A stretch of 64,000 nucleotides of DNA from CAVTWH01 sp963738365 (lineage in GTDB: Bacteria > Actinomycetota > Actinomycetes > Mycobacteriales > Micromonosporaceae), in contig CAVTWH010000006.1 in NCBI GenBank assembly GCA_963738365.1, positions 868,001 to 932,000 of the forward strand, written 5' to 3'. Position numbers and translations under genes: made by a program. Every line of letters starts with the position of its first letter. The stretch's first letter is position 1. Of this stretch, positions 35,869-45,054 are shown one piece after another. The notes beneath the pieces are model-generated. The model ran no database searches, was not told where the DNA came from, and saw nothing but the letters and a program-made list of their open reading frames with translations.

Positions 35869-36306
35869 GTGACTGATCTGAGTACGCCGGTCGATCCGGC
35901 ACCGGGCTGGCAGCGCGATCACGTGGAGCAGTACGTCGCCACCGGCGGCGCCGAGGGCCACCTGTGGCGCGGGGCGACCACCCTGCTGCTGACCACCATC
36001 GGGCGGCGCAGCGGGCAGGCCCGCCGTACCCCGCTGATCTACGGGCAGGACGGCGACGACTACCTCGTCGTCGCGTCCAAGGGCGGCGCCGACGCCCCGC
36101 CCGCGTGGTACCTCAACCTCAGCGCCGACCCGCGGGTGCGGGTGCAGGTCGGCGACCGGGTCTTCGACGCCACCGCCCGCACGGCCGGCCCCGAGGAGCA
36201 GGCCCGGCTCTGGCCGGTGATGACCGCGATCTGGCCGGACTACGACGACTACCAGACCCGCACGCAACGCCGCATCCCCGTGGTGGTGCTGACCCCCGTC
36301 GGCTGA
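35869..36306 (+). CDS. Deazaflavin (F420)-dependent nitroreductase family protein, Ddn-like
   Basis: 145 residues. LLLTTIGRRSGQARRTPLIY and ASKGGADAPPAWYLNLSADP (with RVRVQVG after it) are the core of the Ddn/Rv3547 split-barrel family, which uses reduced coenzyme F420 to reduce quinones and nitro compounds. The GTG at 35869 starts the conserved region. A single-gene unit, probably on its own promoter downstream of bioD. Frame intact. Confidence 0.87.
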   Translation: MTDLSTPVDPAPGWQRDHVEQYVATGGAEGHLWRGATTLLLTTIGRRSGQARRTPLIYGQDGDDYLVVASKGGADAPPAWYLNLSADPRVRVQVGDRVFDATARTAGPEEQARLWPVMTAIWPDYDDYQTRTQRRIPVVVLTPVG

Positions 36307-36319
36307 GCGCCGGCACCGG

Positions 36320-37330
36320 TCAGGTGGGCAGCAGCGGGTCCGGGCGGGGCGCCTCGTCGGACTCCGGCTCGTGCGGGGCGTCCGCGAAGTGCACGTGCAC
36401 GTCCTGGTCCGCGACGTCCAGCCGGCGGGCGCGCTTGACGTAGGCGGTCAGCGCCCGCCGGTCGGCCCGGGTGGTGGGCGGCGCGCTGACGCTGCGCGGC
36501 CACAGCCCCCGGGCGCGGACCACGTCCCACTCCGCGGCGAACAGGGTCACCTGGGCCTGCAGGTGCAGCCAGCCCATCAGGCCGAGCACCACGCCGAACA
36601 CCCCGTACAGCGACTGGGCGTGCCGGATCTGGTGCTGCACCAGCAGCTTGCCCAACACCAGCAGGCCCTGCCAGAGCAGCGCCGAGGCGATCGCGCTGCG
36701 CAGCAACTCCCGGGTGGCCACCTGGCCGGCGATGGCCACCCGGAACGCCGCGATGAACAGTCCCACGCTGGCCAGCCAGCTCAGCAGCAGCGCCCCGGCG
36801 CGCAGCGACCACGGGTGCCCGGCCGATTCCCCGTAGCCGGCCAGGAAGCCGGTGAGCAGCACAGTGAAGGCCATCAGGAACAGCAGTGCGAAGCTGCGGG
36901 CCAGCGCCGCCGGCCAGCCGGGGCGCTGGGCGAACGGCACGTTCCACACGGTGTTGAAGGCGTCCTGGGTGGCGCTCGCCACGCCCCGGGCCCCCCACAA
37001 GCTGACCAGTACCGAGACCACCAGCACCCACCAGTGCCCGGTGAGCCGGCCCAGCTCCAGCTGCGAACCGATCACCGGGAACTCCACCAGCGCCGAGTGC
37101 ACCAGCCGGTCCTGCAGCTGCGGATTGCCCTGCAGCAGGTAGCCGAGCACGGTCACGAACAGCAGCAGCATCGGGAAGACCGACAGGAAGGCGTAGTAGG
37201 CCATCAGCGCCGCCAGGTGCCCCACCTGGTCGTCGCTGAACTTCTTCATTACCGCGTAGGGGAAGGCCAGCCCACGCCACCGCCGCTGCGCCCGGTCCAG
37301 CGCCTCGACGGTGCGGTCCACGATGTCCAT
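36320..37330 (-). CDS. YihY/BrkB family inner-membrane protein
   Basis: 336 residues with six membrane helices; the first is about 30-55. HLAALMAYYAFLSVFPMLLL and LYGVFGVVLGLMGWLHLQAQ are the family signatures. The 60-residue charged tail after the last helix is cytoplasmic. The family was once called ribonuclease BN, but this protein is a membrane protein without known catalytic residues; transport or envelope roles are proposed. The ATG at 37330 gives a normal length; upstream Met codons are possible. Confidence 0.85.
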   Translation of the reverse strand: MDIVDRTVEALDRAQRRWRGLAFPYAVMKKFSDDQVGHLAALMAYYAFLSVFPMLLLFVTVLGYLLQGNPQLQDRLVHSALVEFPVIGSQLELGRLTGHWWVLVVSVLVSLWGARGVASATQDAFNTVWNVPFAQRPGWPAALARSFALLFLMAFTVLLTGFLAGYGESAGHPWSLRAGALLLSWLASVGLFIAAFRVAIAGQVATRELLRSAIASALLWQGLLVLGKLLVQHQIRHAQSLYGVFGVVLGLMGWLHLQAQVTLFAAEWDVVRARGLWPRSVSAPPTTRADRRALTAYVKRARRLDVADQDVHVHFADAPHEPESDEAPRPDPLLPT

Positions 37331-37368
37331 GCCGGCACGATTCCCCGATGGGCCGATCATCAAGCAGC

Positions 37369-37397
37369 GGGCCGGGAGGGCACCGCCCTCCCGGCCC
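37369..37397 (-). terminator. Terminator of the sigma-factor operon
   Basis: A perfect 12-bp stem (GGGCCGGGAGGG with its complement) around CACCG lies about 90 bases past the stop at 37485. No U-run. It also separates this transcript from the YihY gene. Confidence 0.7.
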
Positions 37398-37484
37398 GAC
37401 TCACTGCCCCGGCCACTCACCCTCGGCCGGACCCGGCCGCTGTGCCCGGTCCGACCCCCGGATGTGAGCGGCCGGGGCCGGCGT

Positions 37485-38348
37485 TCACTTCGGGGTCGGC
37501 GTCGCGTCCGCTGACCGACCCCCCGGGGCGGGCGGATCTTGCCGGAAGCCGGCCGGGACGGTGAGCTCGATGTGTGCCAGCGCCTGCGGGGTACGCGGCA
37601 GCCACTCGTAGCGGATCGCGAAGGTGACGATCCCCGCCCGATCGGTCACCCGCAGCGGCAGGTAGCTGTCCGCGTCCACCCACAGCTCTATGTCCAACTG
37701 GCCGCCGGGCATGGACAGCCGCAGGTGCACGGCGGCGCGGCCGTCCACCTGGTCGTCGCCGACCAGGGTGACTGTGCCGTCGGCGAGCAGCCTGCGCAGC
37801 TGATCGGGGTTTTCGTACTCGATGTCGAAGGGGCGGGGCGAGCCCTTGACGCTCCATTGGTACCAGGTGTGGGTCCGGTAGTTGACCCCGAGGGTGGTGA
37901 CCTGGCTGCCGTCGGCGGTGAACAGTACGGCATTCGGCGGGTTGGCCACCGGCTCCCAGATCGTCACCGACCGGACCTTGGCGCCGTCCGTCCACTTCTG
38001 CGAGACGGGCCTGCCGGCCAGCGTCACGGTCTCGTGCATCACGTACTGATCCACGGTGCCCAGGGCCTGCTGCGAACGGGCGGCGACGTAGCCGACGGTA
38101 CGGACCTGCGGTGTCGCGGCGGTGGTGCCGGCGGCCGGGGCGTGCCGGGCTGCCGGCTGGCCGGCGGCGAGTGCCAGGGCCAGCCCGGCCGCCACCACCG
38201 GTACGCCCAGCGCACCGCCCAGGGCCAGCCGCTGCCGGGTACGCCGACGGCGTACCGTGCCGGCCAGGCCCGGCGGGGCGGTCAGGTCGGACAGCTCCTC
38301 GGTGAGGCGGGCGCCCAGCTGCGCGCCCAGTTCTTCATCGGTGACCAT
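37485..38348 (-). CDS. Sigma-factor-linked single-pass membrane protein
   Basis: 287 residues. A cytoplasmic N-terminus (1-45) with a basic patch RRRRTRQR, one membrane helix (about 42-64), then an extracytoplasmic domain of about 220 residues rich in beta strands (LRRLLADGTVTLVGDDQVDG and VHLRLSMPGGQLDIELWVDA). It overlaps the end of the ECF sigma gene by 14 bases, the usual arrangement for an anti-sigma or sensing partner. A zinc-finger anti-sigma motif is absent. The extracytoplasmic part may have a LolA-like fold. Confidence 0.72.
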   Translation of the reverse strand: MVTDEELGAQLGARLTEELSDLTAPPGLAGTVRRRRTRQRLALGGALGVPVVAAGLALALAAGQPAARHAPAAGTTAATPQVRTVGYVAARSQQALGTVDQYVMHETVTLAGRPVSQKWTDGAKVRSVTIWEPVANPPNAVLFTADGSQVTTLGVNYRTHTWYQWSVKGSPRPFDIEYENPDQLRRLLADGTVTLVGDDQVDGRAAVHLRLSMPGGQLDIELWVDADSYLPLRVTDRAGIVTFAIRYEWLPRTPQALAHIELTVPAGFRQDPPAPGGRSADATPTPK

Positions 38349-38850
38349 GGGATACCTCGTTCTCGCTCAGCAGGTCGCGGAGCCGGGCCAGGGCCCGGCT
38401 GGTGTAGGACTTGACGGTTCCCTCGGAGCAGCCGAGCAGCTCGGCGGTCTGCGCCACGGTGAGGTCCTCGAAGAAGCGCAGGACCACCACCTGCCGCTGT
38501 CGGATGGGCAGCACGGCCAGCGCCGCCGCCACCCGGTGCCGCTCGCCGAGCAGCTCCAGAGCCCGGTCCGGCGCGTGTCCGCGCAGGGTGTCCGGGTTCT
38601 CTGGCAGCGGTGACTCACGGGGCCGGCGGACCAGTAGCCGGATCCGGTCCCGGGACAGGTTGACCAGCACGCGGCGGGCGTACCCGGCCGGCTCGGCCCG
38701 CGCCGTCGACCAGCGCCGCAGGGTCCGCAGGAGGGCCGTCTGCAGCAGGTCCTCGGCGTGCCCGCGGTCGCCGGTCAGCAGGTACGCGGTACGCAGCAGC
38801 CGATCGGAGGTGGCGGTGACGAAGTCGTCGAATTCGTGGTCGACTTTCAC
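38335..38850 (-). CDS. ECF sigma factor, SigE family of actinobacteria
   Basis: 171 residues. Region 2: FDDFVTATSDRLLRTAYLLT and GDRGHAEDLLQTALLRT. Region 4: VVVLRFFEDLTVAQTAELLG and CSEGTVKSYTSRAL, the helix-turn-helix that reads the -35. The linker between is short, as usual. Such factors direct transcription of small stress or envelope regulons and are held by a membrane partner, here the next gene. A self-promoter cannot be identified in the 64 bases upstream. Confidence 0.88.
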   Translation of the reverse strand: MKVDHEFDDFVTATSDRLLRTAYLLTGDRGHAEDLLQTALLRTLRRWSTARAEPAGYARRVLVNLSRDRIRLLVRRPRESPLPENPDTLRGHAPDRALELLGERHRVAAALAVLPIRQRQVVVLRFFEDLTVAQTAELLGCSEGTVKSYTSRALARLRDLLSENEVSHGHR

Positions 38851-38914
38851 GTCCGGAAGAACTCCACCGTCGCCCGGCCGGTTGCCACCGGCGCCGGTGT
38901 GGTCCGCGCGTCGG

Positions 38915-39517
38915 TCAGGCCAGCTGCTCGGGCGTCAGGCCCAGCTCGCGCGCGGTGGCCAGGCGTACCCATCCGGTGAGCTGGCGTCGGGCGATCACCC
39001 GCTGGTGCACGGTGACCTGGACCGCCAGGCCGTCGATCAGGGCGCTGATCCGCCAGGCCGCCCCGGCCGGGTCGGCGCAGCTGAACTCGCCCTGCTCGGT
39101 GCCGGCCTCGATGACCTCGGTCAGGGCATCGCGCCAGCGCAGGTCCAGCCGGCGGGTCACCTGCTCCAGATCGTCGCTGCGCAGCGCCTGGGACCAGCCG
39201 TCGATCCACAGCTGCCAGGCCTTGGACTGCCCGGTGGGGGTGTACAGGGCGAGGATGCGGCGCAGCTTGCCCAGCGCGCTGCCGGAGCCGGCGACCACCT
39301 TCTCCAGCCGGGCCAGATCCTGCTCGGCGGCGTGGTCGAAGGCCAGCGCGAGCATCCGTTCCTTGGTCTGGAAGTGGTAGAAGACCAGCGCCTGGCTGAC
39401 TCCGGCGGCGGCCGCCACGTCGGCGGCCCGGGTATTGGCCAGGCCGCGCTCCGTGATCACCTCGACCGCGGTACGCAGTAACGAATCCAGGCGGAGATCG
39501 GCCGGTCGTCGGGTCAC
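38915..39517 (-). CDS. TetR family transcriptional regulator
   Basis: 200 residues. The helix-turn-helix VITERGLANTRAADVAAAAG followed by VSQALVFYHFQTKERMLALA (about 15-55) is typical, with a C-terminal ligand domain. The subtype resembles BetI/TetR_C_6 regulators of small-molecule uptake or export. It is a single gene, with a short palindrome 19 bases upstream of its start. Confidence 0.86.
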   Translation of the reverse strand: MTRRPADLRLDSLLRTAVEVITERGLANTRAADVAAAAGVSQALVFYHFQTKERMLALAFDHAAEQDLARLEKVVAGSGSALGKLRRILALYTPTGQSKAWQLWIDGWSQALRSDDLEQVTRRLDLRWRDALTEVIEAGTEQGEFSCADPAGAAWRISALIDGLAVQVTVHQRVIARRQLTGWVRLATARELGLTPEQLA

Positions 39518-39535
39518 GGCGGATACGGTAACGTA

Positions 39536-39548
39536 CCGGGCGCTCCCG
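39536..39548. promoter_or_regulatory. Candidate TetR operator
   Basis: CGGTAACGTACCG is an inverted repeat of five bases around a three-base centre, 19-31 bases upstream of the TetR gene start. TetR proteins often repress themselves at such sites. The histidine kinase gene lies on the other side, so it might also be affected. Confidence 0.45.
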
Positions 39549-39763
39549 CGGGTTCCCCGGCGATCATATCGGTCGATGCCGGGCCAGCCGGGGCGCCGCC
39601 CGGTTCACCCGTCACCGGGCGGGCTGGATGTGAGCGCGAACATTTGCCCTCGCGTCCGGTATCGGACCCACCTACCGGCAACCGGACAAGTCGCCTGTCC
39701 GGCCGGCACAGCCGGGCCGCTCTGGGGTTGCGGAGTCATGAATTCCCCGTGAGTCTGCTCAAC

Positions 39764-42301
39764 ATGGTCTCCGATCAGCCCGGTCGAGCAGCCGGGAATG
39801 CCGCGCGCCCGGCCGCGGGTTCCCAGCTCGTCCGTGATCGCCGACCGCGACAGAACGAGCCGGTGCGCCGGCCGGCCACCCGTTCGATCCGGCTGCGGCT
39901 GCTGCTGCCCGTGCTCGTCGCCACGGTCGGCCTGGTCGCGCTGGGCGTCCAGCAGAGCCTGGCCGCCGTCAGCCTGGCCGACCAGGGCGGCAAGGCGCAG
40001 ACCGTGGCGGCCACCGCGGTGGCCGCCGTGCAGCTGGAGTACCAACTGGAGCGTGAGGTCGCCGAGACCGACGCGCTGCGCCAGCGCGGCGGGAAGGCCG
40101 GTGCCTCGCTGGTCACCGCCGCCCGGGCGCAGACCGACCTGGCGGTCACCCGGTTCCGCGCGGTGGCCGGGGCGGCCAGCCGGCTCAGCCCCGCCATGCG
40201 CCCCCTGCTGGACTCGGCCGCCCGCCAGCTGGACGCGCTGTCGGCCACCCGGAGCCAGGTCAGCGCGCTCCCCGCCGACCAGCTCTCGGCGGCCGTGTAC
40301 GCACCGGCCACCGGTACCCTCATCGCGATCGCGGACGCGCTGCCGCAGCAGATCTCCGACGCGGTACTGGCGGCCAAGGCGCGCGCCCTGGTCGCCCTGG
40401 TCGCCGACGAGCACCTCGGCGCCCAGGAACGGGACCTGCTGCGCGGGGTGTTCGTGCACGGCGGGTACGCGGCCGGGGAGCAGACCCAGCTGGCCGGCCT
40501 GGTCGGCCAGCAACTGGAGCGGCGGGCCGAGTTCGAACGCAACGCCAGCGCCGCCCAGCGCGACCGCTACCAGCTCGCCTGGGCCGGCGCCGACGGGAAG
40601 GCCGCCGGCAAGATCCTCGCCGGTGCCCTGGCCAGCCCCGCGCAGCTGAGCGTCGACCCGGACCTGTGGTACATCGCACAGAGCAACGCGCTACGCGAAC
40701 TGCACACCCTGCAGTCGCAGCTGAGCCGGGAACTGGACCTGGCGGCCCGCTCCCAGCAGTCCCTGGCGCAGACCAAGGCGCTGGTCACCGCCGTGTCCAC
40801 CATCGGGCTGATGGTGCTGGCCCTGGGGACGGCGCTGATGCTCGCGGTGCGTACCAGCCGCCGGCTGCGCCTGCTGCGGGTGGCCGCCCTCGGCGTGGCC
40901 CAGGTGGAGCTGCCCGAGGCCATCGCCGAGCTGAGTTCGGCGTCGGACGCGGCCGCCGTTCGCAGCGTCGTCCGGCTCGCCGACACCCGGGTCGACCAGT
41001 TCGGCATCGCCGGCGCCGACGAGATCACCGCCGTCGGCCAGGCCCTCGGCCACCTGCACCGGCAGGCCCTGCGGCTCGCCGCAGACCAGGCCAACCTGCG
41101 GCTGGACGTGGCCGCGCTGTTCGTCGCCCTGTCCCGGCGTGGGCAGACCCTGGTCCAGCGGCAGCTGCAGCTCATCGACGAGTTCGAGCGCAACGAGACC
41201 GACCCGCACCGGCTGTCCCGGCTGTTCGGCATCGACCACCTGGCTGCCCGGATGCGGCGCAACGAGGAGAACCTGCTGGTCCTCGCCGGTGGCGAGCCCG
41301 GCCGGCGGATCGCCTCGGTGGTGCCGCTGGTGGACGTGGTCCGGGCCGCCGCCGCCGAGATCGAGGACTACGACCGGGTCGACCCGGTCGGCCTGGCCGA
41401 CGTGGGCATCGTCGCCACCGCCGCGCGTGACCTCATCCACCTGCTCGCCGAGCTGCTGGAGAACGCGACGTTCTTCTCCCCGCCCCGCAGCCGGGTCCGG
41501 GTCACCGGCCGGCGCGACGTCGACGGCGTGCAGCTGTCCGTCTACGACGAGGGCATCGGCCTGCCGCCCACCCAGCTCAACGAGGCCAACGCCCGGCTGG
41601 CCGGCCCGACCCAGCTCACCGCCGAGCTGGCCGGGACGATGGGCCTGCTGGTGGTGTCCCGGCTGGCCACCCGGCACTCGATCAGCGTGTCGCTGCGCAG
41701 CGCACACCGGGGCGGCACGGTGGCCGTGGTGCTGCTGCCCAACGCGCTGCTCGCCCCGGCGCCCAGCGTCACCGAGCACACGGCTGCCATGCTGCGCCGC
41801 CGGGTCACCCCGACGGAGGTGGTGGAGGGCGAGGTACTCCCGGCCACGCAGGAGCTGCCCACCGTGGTCGGTCGAGCAGCGGTGGGCGCCACCCGTTCCC
41901 CCGCGGGTTCTTCCGGCGGCTCCGATCCGGTTGCGGACACCGACGGCGGCAGCCCGACGGTCCCCGATCCGGACCCCCGTGCCGACAGCCCGACGGAGCC
42001 CGTCCCGGCCGACCGGCCGGCGCCGGCCGGCCCCGCCCCGCAGCCCGCCGGCAGCAACGGCCACCTGCCCAAGCGGCGCCCCGGCGGGCTGCTGCTGGAC
42101 GGCGCCGCCGTCGGCGCCGACGACCTGGCCGCCCCGGACGGCCCCCGGATCCGCCCGCCCGACCCGGACCAGGTACGGGCCAGACTGGCCGGGCTGGCCA
42201 GCGGCCTGGCCGCGGCCGCCCGACACATCGAACCAGACCCCGACCGCCGGCATGCGACGATTCCACCGGCAGCGCCCCCCCGACAGGACGGAGCACGATG
42301 A
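39764..42301 (+). CDS. Conservon-type sensor histidine kinase (NIT-domain, CvnA-like)
   Basis: 845 residues from ATG 39764 (GTG 39749 is possible; neither has a strong ribosome site). A membrane helix (about 38-60), a long extracellular helical region with the character of a nitrate/nitrite-sensing NIT domain (about 60-330), a second helix (about 347-367), then a kinase core: FGIDHLAARMRRNEENLLVL is the phospho-acceptor region of CvnA-type kinases and LAELLENATFFSPP (about 562) the N box of the ATPase. The last 200 residues are Pro/Asp-rich and disordered. The stop overlaps the roadblock gene in ATGA. Its output in conservons is a roadblock protein and GTPase rather than a response regulator. 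Confidence 0.85.
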   Translation: MVSDQPGRAAGNAARPAAGSQLVRDRRPRQNEPVRRPATRSIRLRLLLPVLVATVGLVALGVQQSLAAVSLADQGGKAQTVAATAVAAVQLEYQLEREVAETDALRQRGGKAGASLVTAARAQTDLAVTRFRAVAGAASRLSPAMRPLLDSAARQLDALSATRSQVSALPADQLSAAVYAPATGTLIAIADALPQQISDAVLAAKARALVALVADEHLGAQERDLLRGVFVHGGYAAGEQTQLAGLVGQQLERRAEFERNASAAQRDRYQLAWAGADGKAAGKILAGALASPAQLSVDPDLWYIAQSNALRELHTLQSQLSRELDLAARSQQSLAQTKALVTAVSTIGLMVLALGTALMLAVRTSRRLRLLRVAALGVAQVELPEAIAELSSASDAAAVRSVVRLADTRVDQFGIAGADEITAVGQALGHLHRQALRLAADQANLRLDVAALFVALSRRGQTLVQRQLQLIDEFERNETDPHRLSRLFGIDHLAARMRRNEENLLVLAGGEPGRRIASVVPLVDVVRAAAAEIEDYDRVDPVGLADVGIVATAARDLIHLLAELLENATFFSPPRSRVRVTGRRDVDGVQLSVYDEGIGLPPTQLNEANARLAGPTQLTAELAGTMGLLVVSRLATRHSISVSLRSAHRGGTVAVVLLPNALLAPAPSVTEHTAAMLRRRVTPTEVVEGEVLPATQELPTVVGRAAVGATRSPAGSSGGSDPVADTDGGSPTVPDPDPRADSPTEPVPADRPAPAGPAPQPAGSNGHLPKRRPGGLLLDGAAVGADDLAAPDGPRIRPPDPDQVRARLAGLASGLAAAARHIEPDPDRRHATIPPAAPPRQDGAR

Positions 42302-42717
42302 GCCTCCCGCCCGACCACACCGAAGCCGACGGTGGCCTGGACTGGCTGCTGTCCTCCTTCGTCCGGCGCGTACCGGAGGTGGCGCACGCCATCGCCGTGT
42401 CGGTCGACGGCCTGACCCTGGCCGCCTCCGAAGGGCTGCCCAAGGACCGCTCCGACCACCTCTCCGCGATCACCAGCGGGCTGGCCAGCCTCACCATCGG
42501 CGCGGCCAAGGTGCTCGCCGCCGGCCGGGTCCGGCAGACCGTGGTGGACATGGACGGCGGCATCCTGCTGGTGATGTCCGTCGGTGACCGGGCGCAGCTG
42601 GCCGTCCTCGGCCAGGAGGGCTGCGACCTGGCCCAGGTCGGGTACGAGGCGGCGCTGCTCGCGCACCGGGTGGCCACCGCCCTGGAGCCCGGCGCCCGGG
42701 TCGCCGGCCAGCTGTGA
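42298..42717 (+). CDS. Roadblock/LC7 domain protein (CvnB-like)
   Basis: 139 residues: LDWLLSSFVRRVPEVAHAIA, VSVDGLTLAASEGL, LASLTIGAAKVL, then VVDMDGGILLVMSVGDRAQL, the complete roadblock/LC7 fold. In conservons this protein links the kinase to a DUF742 protein and a small GTPase. Those two genes are absent here; the next gene is a TAXI-type binding protein whose start overlaps the stop of this one (GTGA). Confidence 0.88.
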   Translation: MSLPPDHTEADGGLDWLLSSFVRRVPEVAHAIAVSVDGLTLAASEGLPKDRSDHLSAITSGLASLTIGAAKVLAAGRVRQTVVDMDGGILLVMSVGDRAQLAVLGQEGCDLAQVGYEAALLAHRVATALEPGARVAGQL

Positions 42718-43706
42718 CCCACCGGGGCCTGTCCCGGCGCCACCTGCTCCGGCTCGGACCCGCCGTCGCCCTGGCCGGCCTGGCGGCCGGCTGCTCGGAG
42801 GTGGCCGACCCCACCGCCGGCCGGTACCGCCACGGCGAGCTGACCATCGGCACCGGCAACACCACCGGCGTGTTCTACGAGATCGGCGCCGGCTACGCCG
42901 ACGTGATCTCCCGCAACCTGCCCGGCTACCGGGCGGAGGCCACCCCGACCGCCGGCTCGGTGGACAACCTCAAGCGGCTGGGCACCGGCGACATCGACCT
43001 GGCCCTGGTGATCGCGGACAACGCTGCCGACGCCGCGGCCGGCAACGACGCCTTCGCCGGCGCCGCCGTCGGGCTGCGCGCGCTGGCCCGCATCTACAGC
43101 AACGACCTGCACGTCGTGGTACGCGCCGACGCGCACGTCGACGAGATCGCCGACCTGCGCGGGCACCGGGTCTCCACCGGCCCGGCCGGCTCGGGTACCG
43201 CCGTGGTGGCCGCCCGGGCACTGGCCGCTGCCGGGCTGGACCCGACCAGGGACGTCACCACCGTGGCCGCCTCACTGCCGGAAGCCACGGCCGCCCTGGC
43301 CGCCCGTACCATCGATGCTCTGATGTGGTCCGGCGGCCTGCCCACCCCCGGCATCACCGACCTGTTCGCCAAGGCCGGCGCGCAGGTGCGGTTCCTGCCG
43401 GCGGACGGCCTGGTCCCCGCCCTGCGGCAGCGTTACGGCGCCGACATCTACGCCACCGCCGTCATCCCGGCCGCCACCTACGGCACCGGCCACGACGTGC
43501 CGACCCTGGCCCAGCCCAACCTCGTGGTGGTCCGCCCGGACCTCCCGGACGAGTTGACCTACCAGCTGACCAAGCTGCTCTTCGAGCACCAGGCCGACCT
43601 GGTCACCATCCACAGCGCCGCGAAGGACATCAGCCGCGACACCGGCCCGAAAACCGCCCCGCTGCAACTCGCGCCCGGCGCGGCGCGCTTCTACCAGAGC
43701 GGCTGA
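42714..43706 (+). CDS. TAXI family solute-binding lipoprotein
   Basis: 330 residues. RRHLLRLG with a hydrophobic stretch and LAAGC forms a signal peptide with lipobox (Cys about 27), possibly Tat-type. LTIGTGNTTGVFYEIGAGYA is the first ligand-binding motif of TAXI proteins, and LRGHRVSTGPAGSGT the second. These bind small anions or glutamate-like ligands for TRAP transporters, but no TRAP membrane subunit is present. Being translationally coupled to a sensor kinase and roadblock protein suggests that it presents a ligand to the kinase (inference). Confidence 0.85.
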   Translation: MTHRGLSRRHLLRLGPAVALAGLAAGCSEVADPTAGRYRHGELTIGTGNTTGVFYEIGAGYADVISRNLPGYRAEATPTAGSVDNLKRLGTGDIDLALVIADNAADAAAGNDAFAGAAVGLRALARIYSNDLHVVVRADAHVDEIADLRGHRVSTGPAGSGTAVVAARALAAAGLDPTRDVTTVAASLPEATAALAARTIDALMWSGGLPTPGITDLFAKAGAQVRFLPADGLVPALRQRYGADIYATAVIPAATYGTGHDVPTLAQPNLVVVRPDLPDELTYQLTKLLFEHQADLVTIHSAAKDISRDTGPKTAPLQLAPGAARFYQSG

Positions 43707-43728
43707 TGCGGCCCCTTAGGCTGTCGGG

Positions 43729-44856
43729 GTGATCTTCGCAATCGGGTGCCCGCGAGTGGAGCGCCGGGCGACCGCCCGGCCGCGGCCCGGGCGCTGGGCA
43801 ACCGCCGCCGCGGCTGCGCTGGCGCTGGCCCTGACCGGGTGTACCCCCACCGCCCCGACCGGGCACCCGTCGGCCCCGGCCCCTTCGGGCGCCGCCGGGT
43901 CAGCCAGCCCGTCCGCCATCGCGGCGCCCCGGGACATCACCCTCGCGGTCGCCGGGGACGTGCACTTCACCGGGCGTACCGCCGGATTGTTGGCGCACCC
44001 GCAGACCGCCTTCGGCGCCATCGCCGAGCAGCTGTCCGGCACCGACCTCACCGTGCTCAACCTGGAGACAGCGATCACCACCCGGGGCACCGAGCAGCCC
44101 AAGGAGTTCCACTTCCGCGCCCCCGCGACCGCCTTCGACGCCCTCCGCGCGGCCGGCGTCGACCTGGTCACCATGGCCAACAACCACGTCCTCGACTACG
44201 GCCCGGTCGGCCTGGCCGACACCCTGGCCGCCGCCCGGGCCGCCAACTTCCCGTACTTCGGCATCGGCCAGAACGCCGACGCCGCCTGGGCGCCCCGGAT
44301 CATGACCGTGGGCGGCCGCCGGCTCGCCTTCATCGGCGTCTCCCAGGTCCACGACCTGGCCTCCAGCTGGGTGGCCACGGCCACCCGCGCCGGCGAGGCC
44401 AACGCCATCGACGAGCCGCGCACCCTGGCCGCCATCCGGGCCGCCCGCGGCCAGGCCGACGTGGTCATCGTCTTCATGCACTGGGGTACCGAGGGCAACT
44501 CCTGCCCCAACGGCGAACAGAAATCCCTGGCCGGCAAGATGTCCGCCGCCGGGGCCGACCTCATCCTCGGCGCCCACGCCCACGTCCTGCAGGGCGCCGG
44601 CTGGCTCGGGCACACCTTCGTCGCCTACGGCATGGGCAACTTCCTCTGGTACGGCACCTCGCACAGCACCCAGACCGGCGTGCTGCGCCTCACCCTGCAC
44701 CCCGACGCCCCGCTGGGCGCCGAGTTCCTCCCCGCCGTCGTCTCCGCCACCGGCCAGCCCGTCCTGCTCACCGGCTCAACCCGGACGGTCGCCGCCCAAC
44801 ACTTCGCTGACCTGCGCGGCTGCGCCGGGCTGTCGTCCACGCCGGGGGTTGCCTGA
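43729..44856 (+). CDS. CapA family (metallophosphoesterase-like) lipoprotein
   Basis: 375 residues. A signal peptide with a lipobox (LALTGC, Cys about 38) and a Pro/Ala-rich linker lead into the CapA fold: ITLAVAGDVHFTG (metal site), LTVLNLETAITTRG, LVTMANNHVLDYGPVGLADT, VVIVFMHWGTEG, ILGAHAHVLQG and VAYGMGNFLW. CapA proteins take part in poly-gamma-glutamate capsule handling; in actinobacteria the role is unclear. It acts outside the membrane. The frame is intact and a terminator follows. Confidence 0.87.
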   Translation: MIFAIGCPRVERRATARPRPGRWATAAAAALALALTGCTPTAPTGHPSAPAPSGAAGSASPSAIAAPRDITLAVAGDVHFTGRTAGLLAHPQTAFGAIAEQLSGTDLTVLNLETAITTRGTEQPKEFHFRAPATAFDALRAAGVDLVTMANNHVLDYGPVGLADTLAAARAANFPYFGIGQNADAAWAPRIMTVGGRRLAFIGVSQVHDLASSWVATATRAGEANAIDEPRTLAAIRAARGQADVVIVFMHWGTEGNSCPNGEQKSLAGKMSAAGADLILGAHAHVLQGAGWLGHTFVAYGMGNFLWYGTSHSTQTGVLRLTLHPDAPLGAEFLPAVVSATGQPVLLTGSTRTVAAQHFADLRGCAGLSSTPGVA

Positions 44857-44857
44857 G

Positions 44858-44886
44858 GCGCGTGTCCCCTCCTGGGGACCACGCGC
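44858..44886 (+). terminator. Terminator after the CapA-like gene
   Basis: GCGCGTG and TCCCC pair with GGGGA and CACGCGC around TCCT, with one bulged base. It directly follows the stop at 44856. Confidence 0.7.
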
Positions 44887-44899
44887 GGGGGTATCCGGT

Positions 44900-44929
44900 T
44901 TGGCAGGCGGCACGGTGCTGGGCTAAAGT
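44900..44929 (+). promoter_or_regulatory. Candidate promoter of the tRNA cluster
   Basis: TTGGCA, an 18-base spacer and TAAAGT end 29 bases before tRNA-Gly. The spacing and position are right for a tRNA promoter. Confidence 0.5.
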
Positions 44930-44958
44930 TCTGATCCGTCGCCGGAATACAGCGACGT

Positions 44959-45031
44959 GCGGACGTAGCGCAGCTGGTAGCGCATCACCTTGCCAAGGTG
45001 AGGGTCGCGGGTTCGAATCCCGTCGTCCGCT
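44959..45031 (+). tRNA. tRNA-Gly (GCC)
   Basis: 73 bases. Acceptor GCGGACG/CGTCCGC; anticodon stem TCACC/GGTGA encloses the loop TTGCCAA with anticodon GCC; T loop GGTTCGAATCC. No CCA is encoded. Confidence 0.95.
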
Positions 45032-45054
45032 CGGTGGGCCCAGAACGGCATCAC

